Assembly: GCA_965657945.1 (NCBI GenBank)
Contig: CBFHPW010000041.1
Location: 1 to 10,304 of the forward strand
DNA from: CAJJDF01 sp965657945
Lineage (GTDB): Bacteria; Bacteroidota; Bacteroidia; Flavobacteriales_D; CAJJDF01
Direction: 5' to 3'
DNA length: 10,304 nt
Notes under the pieces: generated by a model
Database searches by the model: none
What the model saw: the letters and a program-made list of their open reading frames with translations, nothing else
Told to the model about the DNA's origin: nothing
Part shown: positions 1 to 6,946 of the stretch, piece by piece
Layout of the letters: every line of letters starts with the position of its first letter
Numbering within the stretch: the first letter of the stretch is position 1
Made by a program: the position numbers and the translations under genes

Positions 1-203
1 CGGTTTCGTATGAATCATATCCGAGTGCTCTCCTTACTTGGATGAGAAAATAAAAAGGATAACAATAGTTCGTTTTAAAGTTCATAAAGGAGTAAATCAA
101 TAATTTGAAAGTCAAATATATTGATAAAGTTCTCTCCTAAATTAGAACTAAAGTGGTAAAAAAATACAAACCCGTATTTGGATGAATACATAAAATAAAA
201 AAT

Positions 204-644
204 ATGAAAACCAAAATAATTTTTACAACAGTATTAAGTTCAATACTACTATTAAGTAGCTGTTCAAAAGAACAAGGAATAACGCCTAGTAATAATATTA
301 ATTCAGAAATCACCCCTTCACAATTAAAAATTGGAGGCGATAAAAATGGTCGTTTTTCATCAAATGACTGTACTGAATCAAAAATAGGCTGTGCTGCTGA
401 AGTAACTATAGACGGAAATAAAAAATCTGAATTATTCGGATTATCTCCAAACCCAGTGGATAATTCAGACTATTTCGGAAATAATGAAGAATACTACGAA
501 GGTGTATTTGAGTCAGACATTCTTGAAATGTTTTTAAATGGGAGTGCATTCTTAAAACATCTAACCTCAAATAATGAAGTAGATTATTTTGGAGTTGTGG
601 CTACTGAAAGCAATACTGAAATATACGTTTTGCCTATAAAATAA
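204..644 (+). CDS. Small lipoprotein of unknown function
   Basis: I do not recognise the 146-residue product. It begins with a lipoprotein signal peptide: basic MKTK, a hydrophobic run to about residue 17, then lipobox LSSC with the lipidated cysteine at C20. The mature part is about 126 residues, polar, rich in Asn, Ser and Glu. It has two further cysteines (C56 and C63) that could form a disulfide outside the cytoplasm, and an aromatic and acidic stretch around residues 88-105. No repeat, membrane segment or enzyme motif is visible after the signal. The start is the ATG directly before the signal peptide; no Shine-Dalgarno is seen, as is usual in Bacteroidota. A strong terminator follows the stop within a few bases, so the gene is probably a single transcription unit or the end of one. 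The real gene call is well supported by the signal peptide and terminator; the function is unknown. Confidence 0.85.
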   Translation: MKTKIIFTTVLSSILLLSSCSKEQGITPSNNINSEITPSQLKIGGDKNGRFSSNDCTESKIGCAAEVTIDGNKKSELFGLSPNPVDNSDYFGNNEEYYEGVFESDILEMFLNGSAFLKHLTSNNEVDYFGVVATESNTEIYVLPIK

Positions 645-649
645 AAAGC

Positions 650-686
650 AAAAGGCTTTGATTACGTAATCAAAGCCTTTTTTTTT
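650..686 (+). terminator. Intrinsic terminator with perfect palindromic stem
   Basis: Bases 650-681 form a perfect 32-base palindrome (16-base arms, centre between 665 and 666, around TTAC/GTAA). It runs straight into a T tract at 678-686. It begins 6 bases after the stop of the 204-644 gene, which it should terminate. In RNA the central bases would open into a small loop. On the other strand the stem is followed by A5 (as T5) only after a two-base break, so rightward termination should be stronger than leftward. Confidence 0.85.
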
Positions 687-708
687 AAAATCTGAATTAA
701 AGTTACTT

Positions 709-1851
709 ATGAAAACACTCCAAATTATAGTGATAGTTCTTTTTTTTTTAAATTGCAAAAGAAAAACTATTGAATTCATTTATGACAGTGAAATTAAATT
801 CTTTACAGAAACAGACATTAGTCCCACTCACAGAATAAATGCTAAATTTTACAACTGGGAAAAACCAAGTTTAGTTGTTTATTCTAATGTGGATTATTGT
901 CTTCATTTTTTTGATTACAAAACAAAAGTTGAATACAAAAAAATAAATTTAGAGAACCTCCCAAATAAAAAGGAAGTTAGGGCTTTTCAATTTATTAACG
1001 AAGAGTATATTATTATTTCAACTCAACTTAAATCAGAATATTACATAATAAATTCTTCTGGTAAAATTGAAAAAAGTTTTAATATTACTCCAAAAAAAAT
1101 TCCCGATTTTGGCAACATTGCATATGGAAACTTTAATGATGGTGCGAACACTATTCCAATTGTTAATTTAAAAAAGAAAAAACAATTAATTGTTTATCAT
1201 TCTCATTTTGCCCCGTATTATTATTTAAAGAAATATGATACATTTTATGTTTTGGATTATAGCATAAAAGATTCTATAAATGTTAATTTAGTTAATGAAA
1301 TCATGTTTTCCGAATATTATTCTAATAATGAATACACTTTTCGTCAACTATTTCCACGGATTTGTAGTAATGATAACTCATATTATGTGGGATTTTCATC
1401 TGAAGAAAATTTAAAAATCTTAAAAAAGAATCATAAATTAGAAAATATTAACCTTGAAAAATGCAACAATACATTTTTTGATAGCAAATATGATACAACT
1501 AGATTTGATGACATTACATACTCTGTTGATTTTAGTTTGAAAAATGGAAGTTATGAAAGGATAATTTATGATTCATATCGTAAGTTATATTATCAAATTT
1601 GTTCACATACTACTGATGAAATAATAAAATGGAAAAACCCCTATTTTAGAACCACTGATTATAAAGAATTTTCTATCCAAATGTACAATTCGGATTTTGA
1701 ATTTTTAAGCGAAACAATTTTTCCTAAAAACACATATCAACTAAACGCCATAATTCCTGTTCCAGAAGGTATATTAATTGATATAGGTAATGAAAATAAC
1801 CAAAATCACAAAACATCCATCTTGTCATATCATCTCTTTAAAATAATTTAA
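709..1851 (+). CDS. DUF4221-like lipoprotein
   Basis: The 380-residue protein has a short signal peptide with a lipobox-like FLNC ending at C16, so it is likely lipidated and envelope-bound. After it the chain is a series of short beta-strand-like segments, for example the stretches near residues 65-75 (HFFDYKTKVEYKKINL), 93-105 (FINEEYIIIS) and 110-120 (YYIINSSGKIEKSF). This is the look of a beta-propeller-type protein. The C-terminal motif YDSYRKLYYQI (about residues 288-298) and the overall length fit the Bacteroidota DUF4221 family. That assignment is from memory of the family's appearance, not a search. No catalytic motif is visible. It sits one base upstream of a DUF1573 lipoprotein and is surely co-transcribed with it. 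Only 22 bases separate the T tract of the preceding terminator from this start, which leaves little room for a separate promoter. Codon use is extremely A+T rich. Confidence 0.8.
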   Translation: MKTLQIIVIVLFFLNCKRKTIEFIYDSEIKFFTETDISPTHRINAKFYNWEKPSLVVYSNVDYCLHFFDYKTKVEYKKINLENLPNKKEVRAFQFINEEYIIISTQLKSEYYIINSSGKIEKSFNITPKKIPDFGNIAYGNFNDGANTIPIVNLKKKKQLIVYHSHFAPYYYLKKYDTFYVLDYSIKDSINVNLVNEIMFSEYYSNNEYTFRQLFPRICSNDNSYYVGFSSEENLKILKKNHKLENINLEKCNNTFFDSKYDTTRFDDITYSVDFSLKNGSYERIIYDSYRKLYYQICSHTTDEIIKWKNPYFRTTDYKEFSIQMYNSDFEFLSETIFPKNTYQLNAIIPVPEGILIDIGNENNQNHKTSILSYHLFKII

Positions 1852-1852
1852 A

Positions 1853-2290
1853 ATGAAAGCAACTTTATTAATTCCACTATTATGCTTATTTACAATGTGT
1901 GAATCATCAAACAATAAAAAAGTTTCATTTATTAAAATCCCTTCAAACTCAATTTTACAGTTAGTTCCAACAAAAATAAACTTTACAAGCAAAACTAAAA
2001 TTATAGAATTAACAACTTTGAAAGACACTTCAATCAGTTTCCCTTTTGAAAATATAGGCGAAAATACCCTATTGATTTCAAAAACAATTTCTAGTTGTGG
2101 TTGTACAATAACGTCTTATCCTAAAGATACAATTTTACCTAATGAAAAAAATGAAATTATATTAAGATTTACACCTAATAGGAGCTCCATAGAAAATGAT
2201 GGCGTTCAACAGAGTACTGTGAAAATATTTGGAAATTTTAAAGATTCAATTATATCACTTCGCGTTATTGCTAAAATGAATAAAAACTAA
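1853..2290 (+). CDS. DUF1573 domain lipoprotein
   Basis: The 145-residue protein has a signal peptide ending in lipobox FTMC (C16), so a lipid-anchored envelope protein is expected. Residues about 60-142 match the DUF1573 pattern: a strand with F-x-N-x-G (FPFENIGENTL), then the hallmark SSCGCT (residues 80-85, C82 and C84), then 'I-x-P-N-E-K' and 'I-x-L-R-F-T'. DUF1573 domains are ASH/immunoglobulin-like beta-sandwich modules common in Bacteroidota; the biochemical role is not known. The linker between anchor and domain is about 40 residues. The gene begins one base after the stop of the DUF4221-like gene, so the two are translationally adjacent and probably work in the same place. No clear terminator follows it. 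Confidence 0.87.
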   Translation: MKATLLIPLLCLFTMCESSNNKKVSFIKIPSNSILQLVPTKINFTSKTKIIELTTLKDTSISFPFENIGENTLLISKTISSCGCTITSYPKDTILPNEKNEIILRFTPNRSSIENDGVQQSTVKIFGNFKDSIISLRVIAKMNKN

Positions 2291-2364
2291 AAGCCCATAA
2301 CAAAATGTATAAGTAATAGGGGATTTTGAAGTAAATTGAAAATTCAGAGCATTGAATAAAGTCC

Positions 2365-2426
2365 GCCAAATCTTTGATATGGCTTTTAGAAAAAAATTAA
2401 GGTAAAATCCAAATCAAAGATTTGGC
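2365..2426. repeat. Long imperfect inverted repeat (24-base arms)
   Basis: Arms 2365-2388 and 2403-2426 pair at 22 of 24 positions. The outer 14 base pairs are perfect (GCCAAATCTTTGAT against its complement). The mismatches are at 2379/2412 and 2383/2408, and the loop is 14 bases. No T tract follows on either strand, so it is not a standard intrinsic terminator. It could be a folded RNA, a mobile-element-like repeat or a remnant of one. It lies 75 bases after the DUF1573 stop. Confidence 0.75.
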
Positions 2427-2598
2427 TAACTGCTTAACCGAAAGTTCAGTCCTTTTTACTCCCTTACTACCCATATTCAAACCTTTCCGACCAATAACCC
2501 TGCAGAGCGAAAGTTTAAAATAAATCTGCCAACCGACATTGTTTACCATGAAAATCAATTTTTCTTGGTGCTTAAAATACCGCTTTTGAACCAAACAA

Positions 2599-2631
2599 TT
2601 TGATAGAAATTTGAATTTTTGTATAACTTCG
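2599..2631 (+). promoter_or_regulatory. Possible Bacteroidota-type promoter for the TPR lipoprotein
   Basis: TTTG at 2599-2602 is followed, after 21 bases, by TAACTTCG at 2624-2631, one base off the TAnnTTTG -7 consensus. The -7 box overlaps the small dyad at 2628-2642. The spacing is slightly long, so this is only a candidate; it would give a leader of roughly 55-60 bases before the start at 2695. Confidence 0.3.
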
Positions 2632-2694
2632 TTACAAACGAATGAATGAGGTGGTTTCTATGTAAAAAGGAACACCAGCAAATGAATAAAAGCT

Positions 2695-3537
2695 ATGAAA
2701 AAATCAATTCCATTTTTACTACTTGCAACCTTACAAATAAGTTGCGGCTCTTCCCAAGAAAAACCTGAGGTCATACAAACAGAGGAGAAAATCCTCGAGC
2801 TCGCTCCCAAAGAAATGCTTGCCGAAGCTTATCAACTCTTTAAAGAAGGAAAAGACAATGAATCGGTGGAGTTGGCAGAAAAAGTATTGGCTATTGGGAA
2901 AGAAACCAAGAACGACACACTCGTAGGTAGAGCACTTACTTCGCTGTGCAGAAACGCTCAAAGAAACTTGGACACGAACAGATTGGCAGAATTGAGCGAA
3001 GGATTGAAGTCACTTGCGGAAACATCGGGAAACAAAAAATGGATGATGTACCGAGCCCACCAAAATGCAGAAATGTGGAGGTTGGTTGGAAACTTAGATA
3101 GAGCAGAAAAATTCTATATCGAAAGCATGGAACACAGTTCCAAAACAGGCTCAAAGGGAATGTTTATGATTGATCATTTTAATAAATCGTTTGTGTCTAC
3201 AGCCAAAGGAGATTTTGAGGAAGCAGCACGATTGATAGCTAAGTATTATGCTTTGCGCAGAGAACTAGATTCCACTTCTGAAGATGCGTATGGATTGATA
3301 GCTCTATCCTACTTGTTGGAACAAAAAGGTAATTATTCTGGAGCTCATGAAGTGGCTGTGGTAACAAGGAGATTATTCAAAGAGCAAAATTTGTTTCCTG
3401 AACCACCCGATGAGAAACCTTTGTTGGCCGTGGAGGCTAAAGTGAAAGAAGAATTGTCTGAAACAGAATATAATAAAATTACAGAAAATGCGAAGGATGA
3501 ATCAGTTTCTGGATTGTTAAGCAAGTATTTGAAATAA
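2695..3537 (+). CDS. TPR-repeat lipoprotein
   Basis: The 280-residue product begins with a lipoprotein signal (hydrophobic residues 5-14, lipobox ISC, C17, followed by GSS as expected for a Bacteroidota lipoprotein). The mature part is almost all amphipathic helix and reads as degenerate tetratricopeptide repeats: about residues 41-70 (AYQLFKEGKDNESVELAEK), 121-149 (MWRLVGNLDRAEKFYIES), 161-189 (KGDFEEAARLIAKYYA) and 200-229 (YLLEQKGNYSGAHEVAV). Each has the G-x-(Y/F/L)-x-x-A pattern of the turn and second helix. TPR arrays are protein-binding scaffolds; nothing points to an enzyme. It likely sits on the periplasmic face or outer membrane. Base composition is closer to the right-hand genes than to the A+T-rich cluster on its left. 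It is transcribed alone and converges on the GSCFA gene. The partner is unknown. Confidence 0.85.
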   Translation: MKKSIPFLLLATLQISCGSSQEKPEVIQTEEKILELAPKEMLAEAYQLFKEGKDNESVELAEKVLAIGKETKNDTLVGRALTSLCRNAQRNLDTNRLAELSEGLKSLAETSGNKKWMMYRAHQNAEMWRLVGNLDRAEKFYIESMEHSSKTGSKGMFMIDHFNKSFVSTAKGDFEEAARLIAKYYALRRELDSTSEDAYGLIALSYLLEQKGNYSGAHEVAVVTRRLFKEQNLFPEPPDEKPLLAVEAKVKEELSETEYNKITENAKDESVSGLLSKYLK

Positions 3538-3554
3538 AAACGAAACAATTTTTA

Positions 3555-3584
3555 TTGTCATTCCTGCTTTCGAAAGAATGACAA
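3555..3584. terminator. Hairpin between convergent genes, possible bidirectional terminator
   Basis: Nine-base arms TTGTCATTC (3555-3563) and its complement (3576-3584) enclose a second small palindrome TTTCGAAA (3568-3575), giving a stem with one internal bulge (CTGC). It starts 17 bases after the stop of the TPR lipoprotein gene and lies 54 bases beyond the stop of the convergent GSCFA gene. Neither side has a proper T tract, so it may be only a weak terminator or a REP-like repeat. Confidence 0.45.
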
Positions 3585-3637
3585 ATTTAGTTTGGAAATT
3601 AATGTCTTAGGAAATATTCTCGAGAAGGTCCCTTCAA

Positions 3638-4588
3638 TCAATCCCTCATCAAGTAGGGAAAGTCTTTATACATTTGATTTTCCTTTTCAGTTAATTTCTG
3701 TGAGAATTGAATAAACTCATCGCTTTCTGGATTGAAAGGTTTGTGATTTTTCTCTTTTTTTAGTTGAGAAATTCGCTTGTTCAATGCTTTTGTTTCTTTG
3801 TTAAAAAACGTATCGACAAATTTCTCCCAAATGTAATCGATTGCCAATTCGGAGGGATGCAGCATATCTGATGAATAAAATCGATAATCTCTCAATTCAT
3901 CTAGCAAGATTTCATAGGAAGGAAAGTAAACTAAATTCTCAAATTGTTCATTTAATTCTTTCAAAGCCAAATGCAATGTACCTTTACTTTGTTGGTTCTC
4001 CACTACTCCATCTTTCCAATGCCGAACTGGACTAATGGTGGCAATTATTTGTATGGAGGCATTAGCTTTTTTCAATTTTGACAATGTACTGGAAACCTCA
4101 GCCACAATTTCCTGAACGGAAAGAAGTTCTTTTTTAAAGTGAGAGGCAGGCAATTTATAACAATTTGCCGCGACTTCATTTGTTTCTTTGATTCGATGCA
4201 CCCAGGCAGTTCCAAATGTCATAATCAAAACCTTGGAAGATGCGAGGTAATCTTGCCCAATTCGAATGGCCGAATTCATCCGAGAAACCACCTCAGCTTT
4301 ATTGTTTCCAGCATATTTACTGTGGTGATTAAAACTAAAGTACAACTCATTGTGTTGATTTAATTCATCCTCTTGGTAGGTTTTATTTTCCAAACACTCT
4401 GAAATTGCCGAACAAACAGAAATCGGGTTAAACAGAATTCCAAACGGATTGTTGAAGATATCAAACTTATGAGTGTGCAATTTCTCTCCTATACTTTCCG
4501 AGAAACAAGAACCAAAACTGATGATTTTGTGTTGATGCGAAATCGAAAATGGGGAAATAGGAATTTGTACTTCTGTTCTTAGTTTCAT
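3638..4588 (-). CDS. GSCFA family protein (SGNH-hydrolase-like)
   Basis: The 316-residue protein matches the GSCFA family, a Bacteroidota-rich group with an SGNH/GDSL-esterase-like fold and no settled substrate. It opens with MKLRTEVQIP, typical of family N-termini, which supports this start. The family-naming motif is GSCFS (residues 26-30, a Ser in place of the last Ala), with S27 the likely nucleophile. Further conserved blocks are NPFGILFNP (47-55), SFNHHSKY (85-92), MTFGTAWVH (123-131), TISPVRH (184-190) and SSDMLHPSELAIDYIW (239-254). In that last block D241 and H244 fit the D-x-x-H pair of SGNH enzymes. The C-terminal 45 residues are charged and probably helical. No signal peptide is seen, so it should act in the cytoplasm. 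It is divergent from the mutase gene and convergent with the TPR lipoprotein, with no operon partner in view. Confidence 0.9.
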   Translation of the reverse strand: MKLRTEVQIPISPFSISHQHKIISFGSCFSESIGEKLHTHKFDIFNNPFGILFNPISVCSAISECLENKTYQEDELNQHNELYFSFNHHSKYAGNNKAEVVSRMNSAIRIGQDYLASSKVLIMTFGTAWVHRIKETNEVAANCYKLPASHFKKELLSVQEIVAEVSSTLSKLKKANASIQIIATISPVRHWKDGVVENQQSKGTLHLALKELNEQFENLVYFPSYEILLDELRDYRFYSSDMLHPSELAIDYIWEKFVDTFFNKETKALNKRISQLKKEKNHKPFNPESDEFIQFSQKLTEKENQMYKDFPYLMRD

Positions 4589-4592
4589 GTTT

Positions 4593-4600
4593 CAAAGTTA
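4593..4600 (-). promoter_or_regulatory. -7 box for the GSCFA gene
   Basis: On the minus strand bases 4600 to 4593 read TAACTTTG, an exact TAnnTTTG match, four bases before the ATG. The expected -33 region holds only a T-rich stretch, not a clean TTTG. If used, the transcript would be leaderless or nearly so. Confidence 0.45.
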
Positions 4601-4665
4601 ACTATAAATAAAAAGAAAATAATTTTTTTACGGAATTGGTAAGAGTGAAAAAATAAAGGAGTAAT

Positions 4666-4673
4666 TATATTCG
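4666..4673 (+). promoter_or_regulatory. Possible -7 box for the methylmalonyl-CoA mutase gene
   Basis: TATATTCG differs by one base from TAnnTTTG and lies 30 bases before the ATG. No good -33 element is seen at the usual distance. A second one-mismatch candidate (TATTTTTA at 4690-4697) is too close to the start to prefer. Confidence 0.25.
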
Positions 4674-4703
4674 TACCAATTAAATTCTCTATTTTTACCA
4701 ACT

Positions 4704-6836
4704 ATGAAACCAGATTTTACGACCTTATCATTACACAAAAGCAAGAAACTTTCTCAATCGAAAAAAGACGCAACTAAGAAGTGGCAAACAAATGAAGGGA
4801 TTGAGCTTAAATCCCATTACACGAAACAAGATTCGGAGAAACTCAATCACCTTGATTTTGTGGCTGGAATTTCGCCAAATTTAAGAGGCCCATATTCTAC
4901 AATGTATGCTATAAGACCTTGGACGATAAGACAATATGCTGGTTTTAGTACTGCCGAAGAATCCAATGCTTTTTACAGAAGAAACCTTGCTGCAGGACAA
5001 AAAGGATTGTCAGTTGCCTTTGATTTAGCTACTCACAGAGGTTACGACAGTGACCACGAGAGAGTTGTAGGAGATGTAGGAAAAGCAGGAGTTGCCATTG
5101 ATTCGGTTCTGGATATGAAAACCTTATTTGATCAAATTCCTTTGGATAAAATGTCGGTTTCGATGACGATGAATGGAGCTGTCATACCCATTATGGCTTT
5201 TTATATTGTGGCTGCCGAAGAACAAGGAGTGAAACCAGAACTGCTTTCAGGTACCATTCAAAATGATATCTTGAAGGAATTCATGGTACGAAACACCTAT
5301 ATTTACCCTCCACTTCCATCCATGAGAATCATTTCGGATATTTTTGAGTACACCTCGGAAAACATGCCGAAATTCAATTCGATTTCTATTTCGGGTTATC
5401 ACATACAGGAAGCGGGAGGAACCGCTGACATTGAATTGGCATATACACTAGCCGATGGAGTCGAATACATAAGAACAGGACTAAAAGCAGGATTAAAAAT
5501 TGATGAGTTTGCTCCTCGACTTTCTTTCTTTTGGGGAATTGGAATGAATCATTTCATGGAAATCGCCAAAATGAGAGCTGCCAGGATGTTATGGGCAAAA
5601 TTGATCAAACAATTTAATCCAGAAAACCCAAAATCTATGGCGTTGAGAACTCATTGCCAAACCTCCGGCTGGAGCCTTACCGAACAAGATCCTTACAACA
5701 ATGTAGCAAGAACTTATGTGGAAGCCATGGCAGCGGCCTTTGGAGGAACTCAATCTTTGCATACAAATGCACTGGATGAAGCCATTGCTTTGCCTACAGA
5801 TGCTTCAGCACAAATTGCAAGAAATACCCAACTTGTTATTCAAGAGGAAACAGAGATAACCAAAGCAGTAGATCCATGGGGTGGATCGCATTACGTGGAA
5901 ACTTTAACAAAGGAAATCGCTGACAAAGCGTGGAAATTGATTCAAGAAGTAGAAGAATTGGGTGGAATGGCCAAAGCCATTGAAACAGGAGTTCCAAAAA
6001 TGAGAATTGAAGAGTCTGCAGCGCGAAAACAAGCCAAAATAGACAGCGGAAAAGATGTGATTGTTGGGGTTAATGCTTACCAAACGGACGAGGAAAGTGA
6101 CTTGGATATTTTGGACGTAGACAACACAAAAGTAAGGCTGGAACAAATAGAAAGGCTTTCTCAATTGAAAGCTGAAAGAGACTCGGAAAAGGTAGCCAGA
6201 CTTTTGGAAGAAATAACCACAGCAGCCAAAACAGGCGAAGGGAATTTATTAGAAATTGCTGTAAGAGCAGCAAGAGAAAGAGCAACATTAGGTGAAATTT
6301 CTGATGCTATGGAAGAAGCATTTGGACGATACAAAGCAACCATTCGAACTATTTCGGGTGTATATTCCTCAGAATCTATGAAAGACAAAGACTTTACAAC
6401 CGCGCAAGAGAAGGCGGATGAATTTGCAAAACTAGAAGGAAGAAGACCAAGAATTATGATTGCCAAAATGGGGCAAGACGGACACGACAGAGGCGCAAAA
6501 GTAATCTCTACATCTTTTGCCGATATTGGTTTTGATGTGGATATCGGTCCTCTTTTTCAAACCCCAAAGGAAGCTGCAAAGCAGGCCATTGAAAATGACG
6601 TTCATATCTTAGGTGTATCTTCATTGGCTGCTGGCCACAAAACTCTTGTTCCACAGGTAATAGCAGAATTAAAAGAACTGGGAAGAGAGGACATCATGGT
6701 GATTGCGGGTGGCGTGATTCCAAAACAAGATTATGACTTTTTGTTTGACTCCGGAGTTTCGGGTGTTTTTGGACCAGGAACTAAAATCGCTACTGCGGCC
6801 ATCGATATTTTAGACAAATTGATTGCACAAGTGTAA
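4704..6836 (+). CDS. scpA: Methylmalonyl-CoA mutase, large (catalytic) subunit
   Basis: The 710-residue enzyme interconverts (R)-methylmalonyl-CoA and succinyl-CoA with adenosylcobalamin, in the cytoplasm; the gene is also called mutB. The N-terminal TIM-barrel domain holds TMYAIRPWTIRQYAG (66-80), with Y78 and, 118 residues later, R196 in EFMVRNT. These equal Y89 and R207 of the Propionibacterium enzyme and mark methylmalonyl rather than isobutyryl specificity. H233 in GYHIQEAGG equals its catalytic H244. The family signature lies at 370-395 (IARNTQ...EE...DPWGGS), with Gln370 where Arg is usual. The C-terminal B12 domain (about 580-710) has DGHDRG (592-597), with H594 as lower axial ligand, K588 before it, GVSSLAAGH (637-645) and VIAGG (666-670). 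Length matches complete large subunits (E. coli Sbm, about 714). No small subunit gene adjoins it: upstream is the divergent GSCFA gene and downstream is a terminator. It may act alone or with a partner encoded elsewhere. Confidence 0.96.
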   Translation: MKPDFTTLSLHKSKKLSQSKKDATKKWQTNEGIELKSHYTKQDSEKLNHLDFVAGISPNLRGPYSTMYAIRPWTIRQYAGFSTAEESNAFYRRNLAAGQKGLSVAFDLATHRGYDSDHERVVGDVGKAGVAIDSVLDMKTLFDQIPLDKMSVSMTMNGAVIPIMAFYIVAAEEQGVKPELLSGTIQNDILKEFMVRNTYIYPPLPSMRIISDIFEYTSENMPKFNSISISGYHIQEAGGTADIELAYTLADGVEYIRTGLKAGLKIDEFAPRLSFFWGIGMNHFMEIAKMRAARMLWAKLIKQFNPENPKSMALRTHCQTSGWSLTEQDPYNNVARTYVEAMAAAFGGTQSLHTNALDEAIALPTDASAQIARNTQLVIQEETEITKAVDPWGGSHYVETLTKEIADKAWKLIQEVEELGGMAKAIETGVPKMRIEESAARKQAKIDSGKDVIVGVNAYQTDEESDLDILDVDNTKVRLEQIERLSQLKAERDSEKVARLLEEITTAAKTGEGNLLEIAVRAARERATLGEISDAMEEAFGRYKATIRTISGVYSSESMKDKDFTTAQEKADEFAKLEGRRPRIMIAKMGQDGHDRGAKVISTSFADIGFDVDIGPLFQTPKEAAKQAIENDVHILGVSSLAAGHKTLVPQVIAELKELGREDIMVIAGGVIPKQDYDFLFDSGVSGVFGPGTKIATAAIDILDKLIAQV

Positions 6837-6855
6837 ACTCAATTCGCTGAATTAG

Positions 6856-6889
6856 AAAAATGTAGTGAGGTAGATTCACATTTTTTTTT
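6856..6889 (+). terminator. Probable intrinsic terminator after the mutase gene
   Basis: AAAAATGT (6856-6863) pairs with ACATTTTT (6878-6885) around a 14-base loop in which TGA/TCA can pair further, and the stem runs into nine T residues (6881-6889). It begins 20 bases after the mutase stop. The stem is A+T rich and thus weak, but the position and T tract fit a terminator. Confidence 0.5.
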
Positions 6890-6938
6890 AAAACGGGTAA
6901 CACCTAACTAAACTATGCAATAAACTTGTGTGTTCTGT

Positions 6939-6946
6939 TATCTTTG
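6939..6946 (+). promoter_or_regulatory. -7 box for the rlmF-dus unit
   Basis: TATCTTTG is an exact TAnnTTTG match, 20 bases before the ATG and just after the terminator of the mutase gene. No clean TTTG is found at the -33 distance. It predicts a very short leader of about 15 bases. Confidence 0.55.

Larger units (their letters stand above)
2291..2694. other. 404-base intergenic stretch without a convincing gene
   Basis: This gap holds no gene I can support. It contains a long imperfect inverted repeat (2365-2426), a small perfect dyad (TTCGTT, 3-base loop, AACGAA at 2628-2642), and a possible promoter for the gene at 2695. A minus-strand reading frame of 65 codons (2397-2594) exists, but it starts at TTG, lacks a recognisable domain, and its 3' end lies in the inverted repeat. 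The even composition and long structure of the stretch suggest a non-autonomous or dispersed intergenic element rather than plain spacer; that is inference. Confidence 0.6.

Noticed and set aside
3..53. Open frame reading to a TAA at 51-53 that could be the end of a gene starting before the window
   Set aside because: Only 16 codons are visible, a second frame is also open to a stop at 45, and there is no motif to choose between them.
101..132. TTTG at 104-107 followed by TAAAGTTC at 125-132 as a promoter for the first lipoprotein, with a small dyad ATTTGA/TCAAAT (103-117)
   Set aside because: The -7 box matches poorly outside TA and the dyad is only six bases in A+T-rich DNA.
567..779. Minus-strand frame across the terminator
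   Set aside because: It runs antisense to two real genes and the palindrome, with no domain or signal peptide.
2291..2642. Integron attC-like site (TAACAA-type and GTTA-type ends around the intergenic stem-loop)
   Set aside because: The R box consensus does not fit at either end, and there is no integrase or gene cassette array.
6070..6466. Minus-strand frames opposite the mutase gene
   Set aside because: They are shadows of a strongly conserved coding sequence.
6841..6853. AATTC/GAATT dyad directly after the mutase stop as the terminator
   Set aside because: The stem is only five base pairs with no T tract; the hairpin at 6856-6889 fits better.
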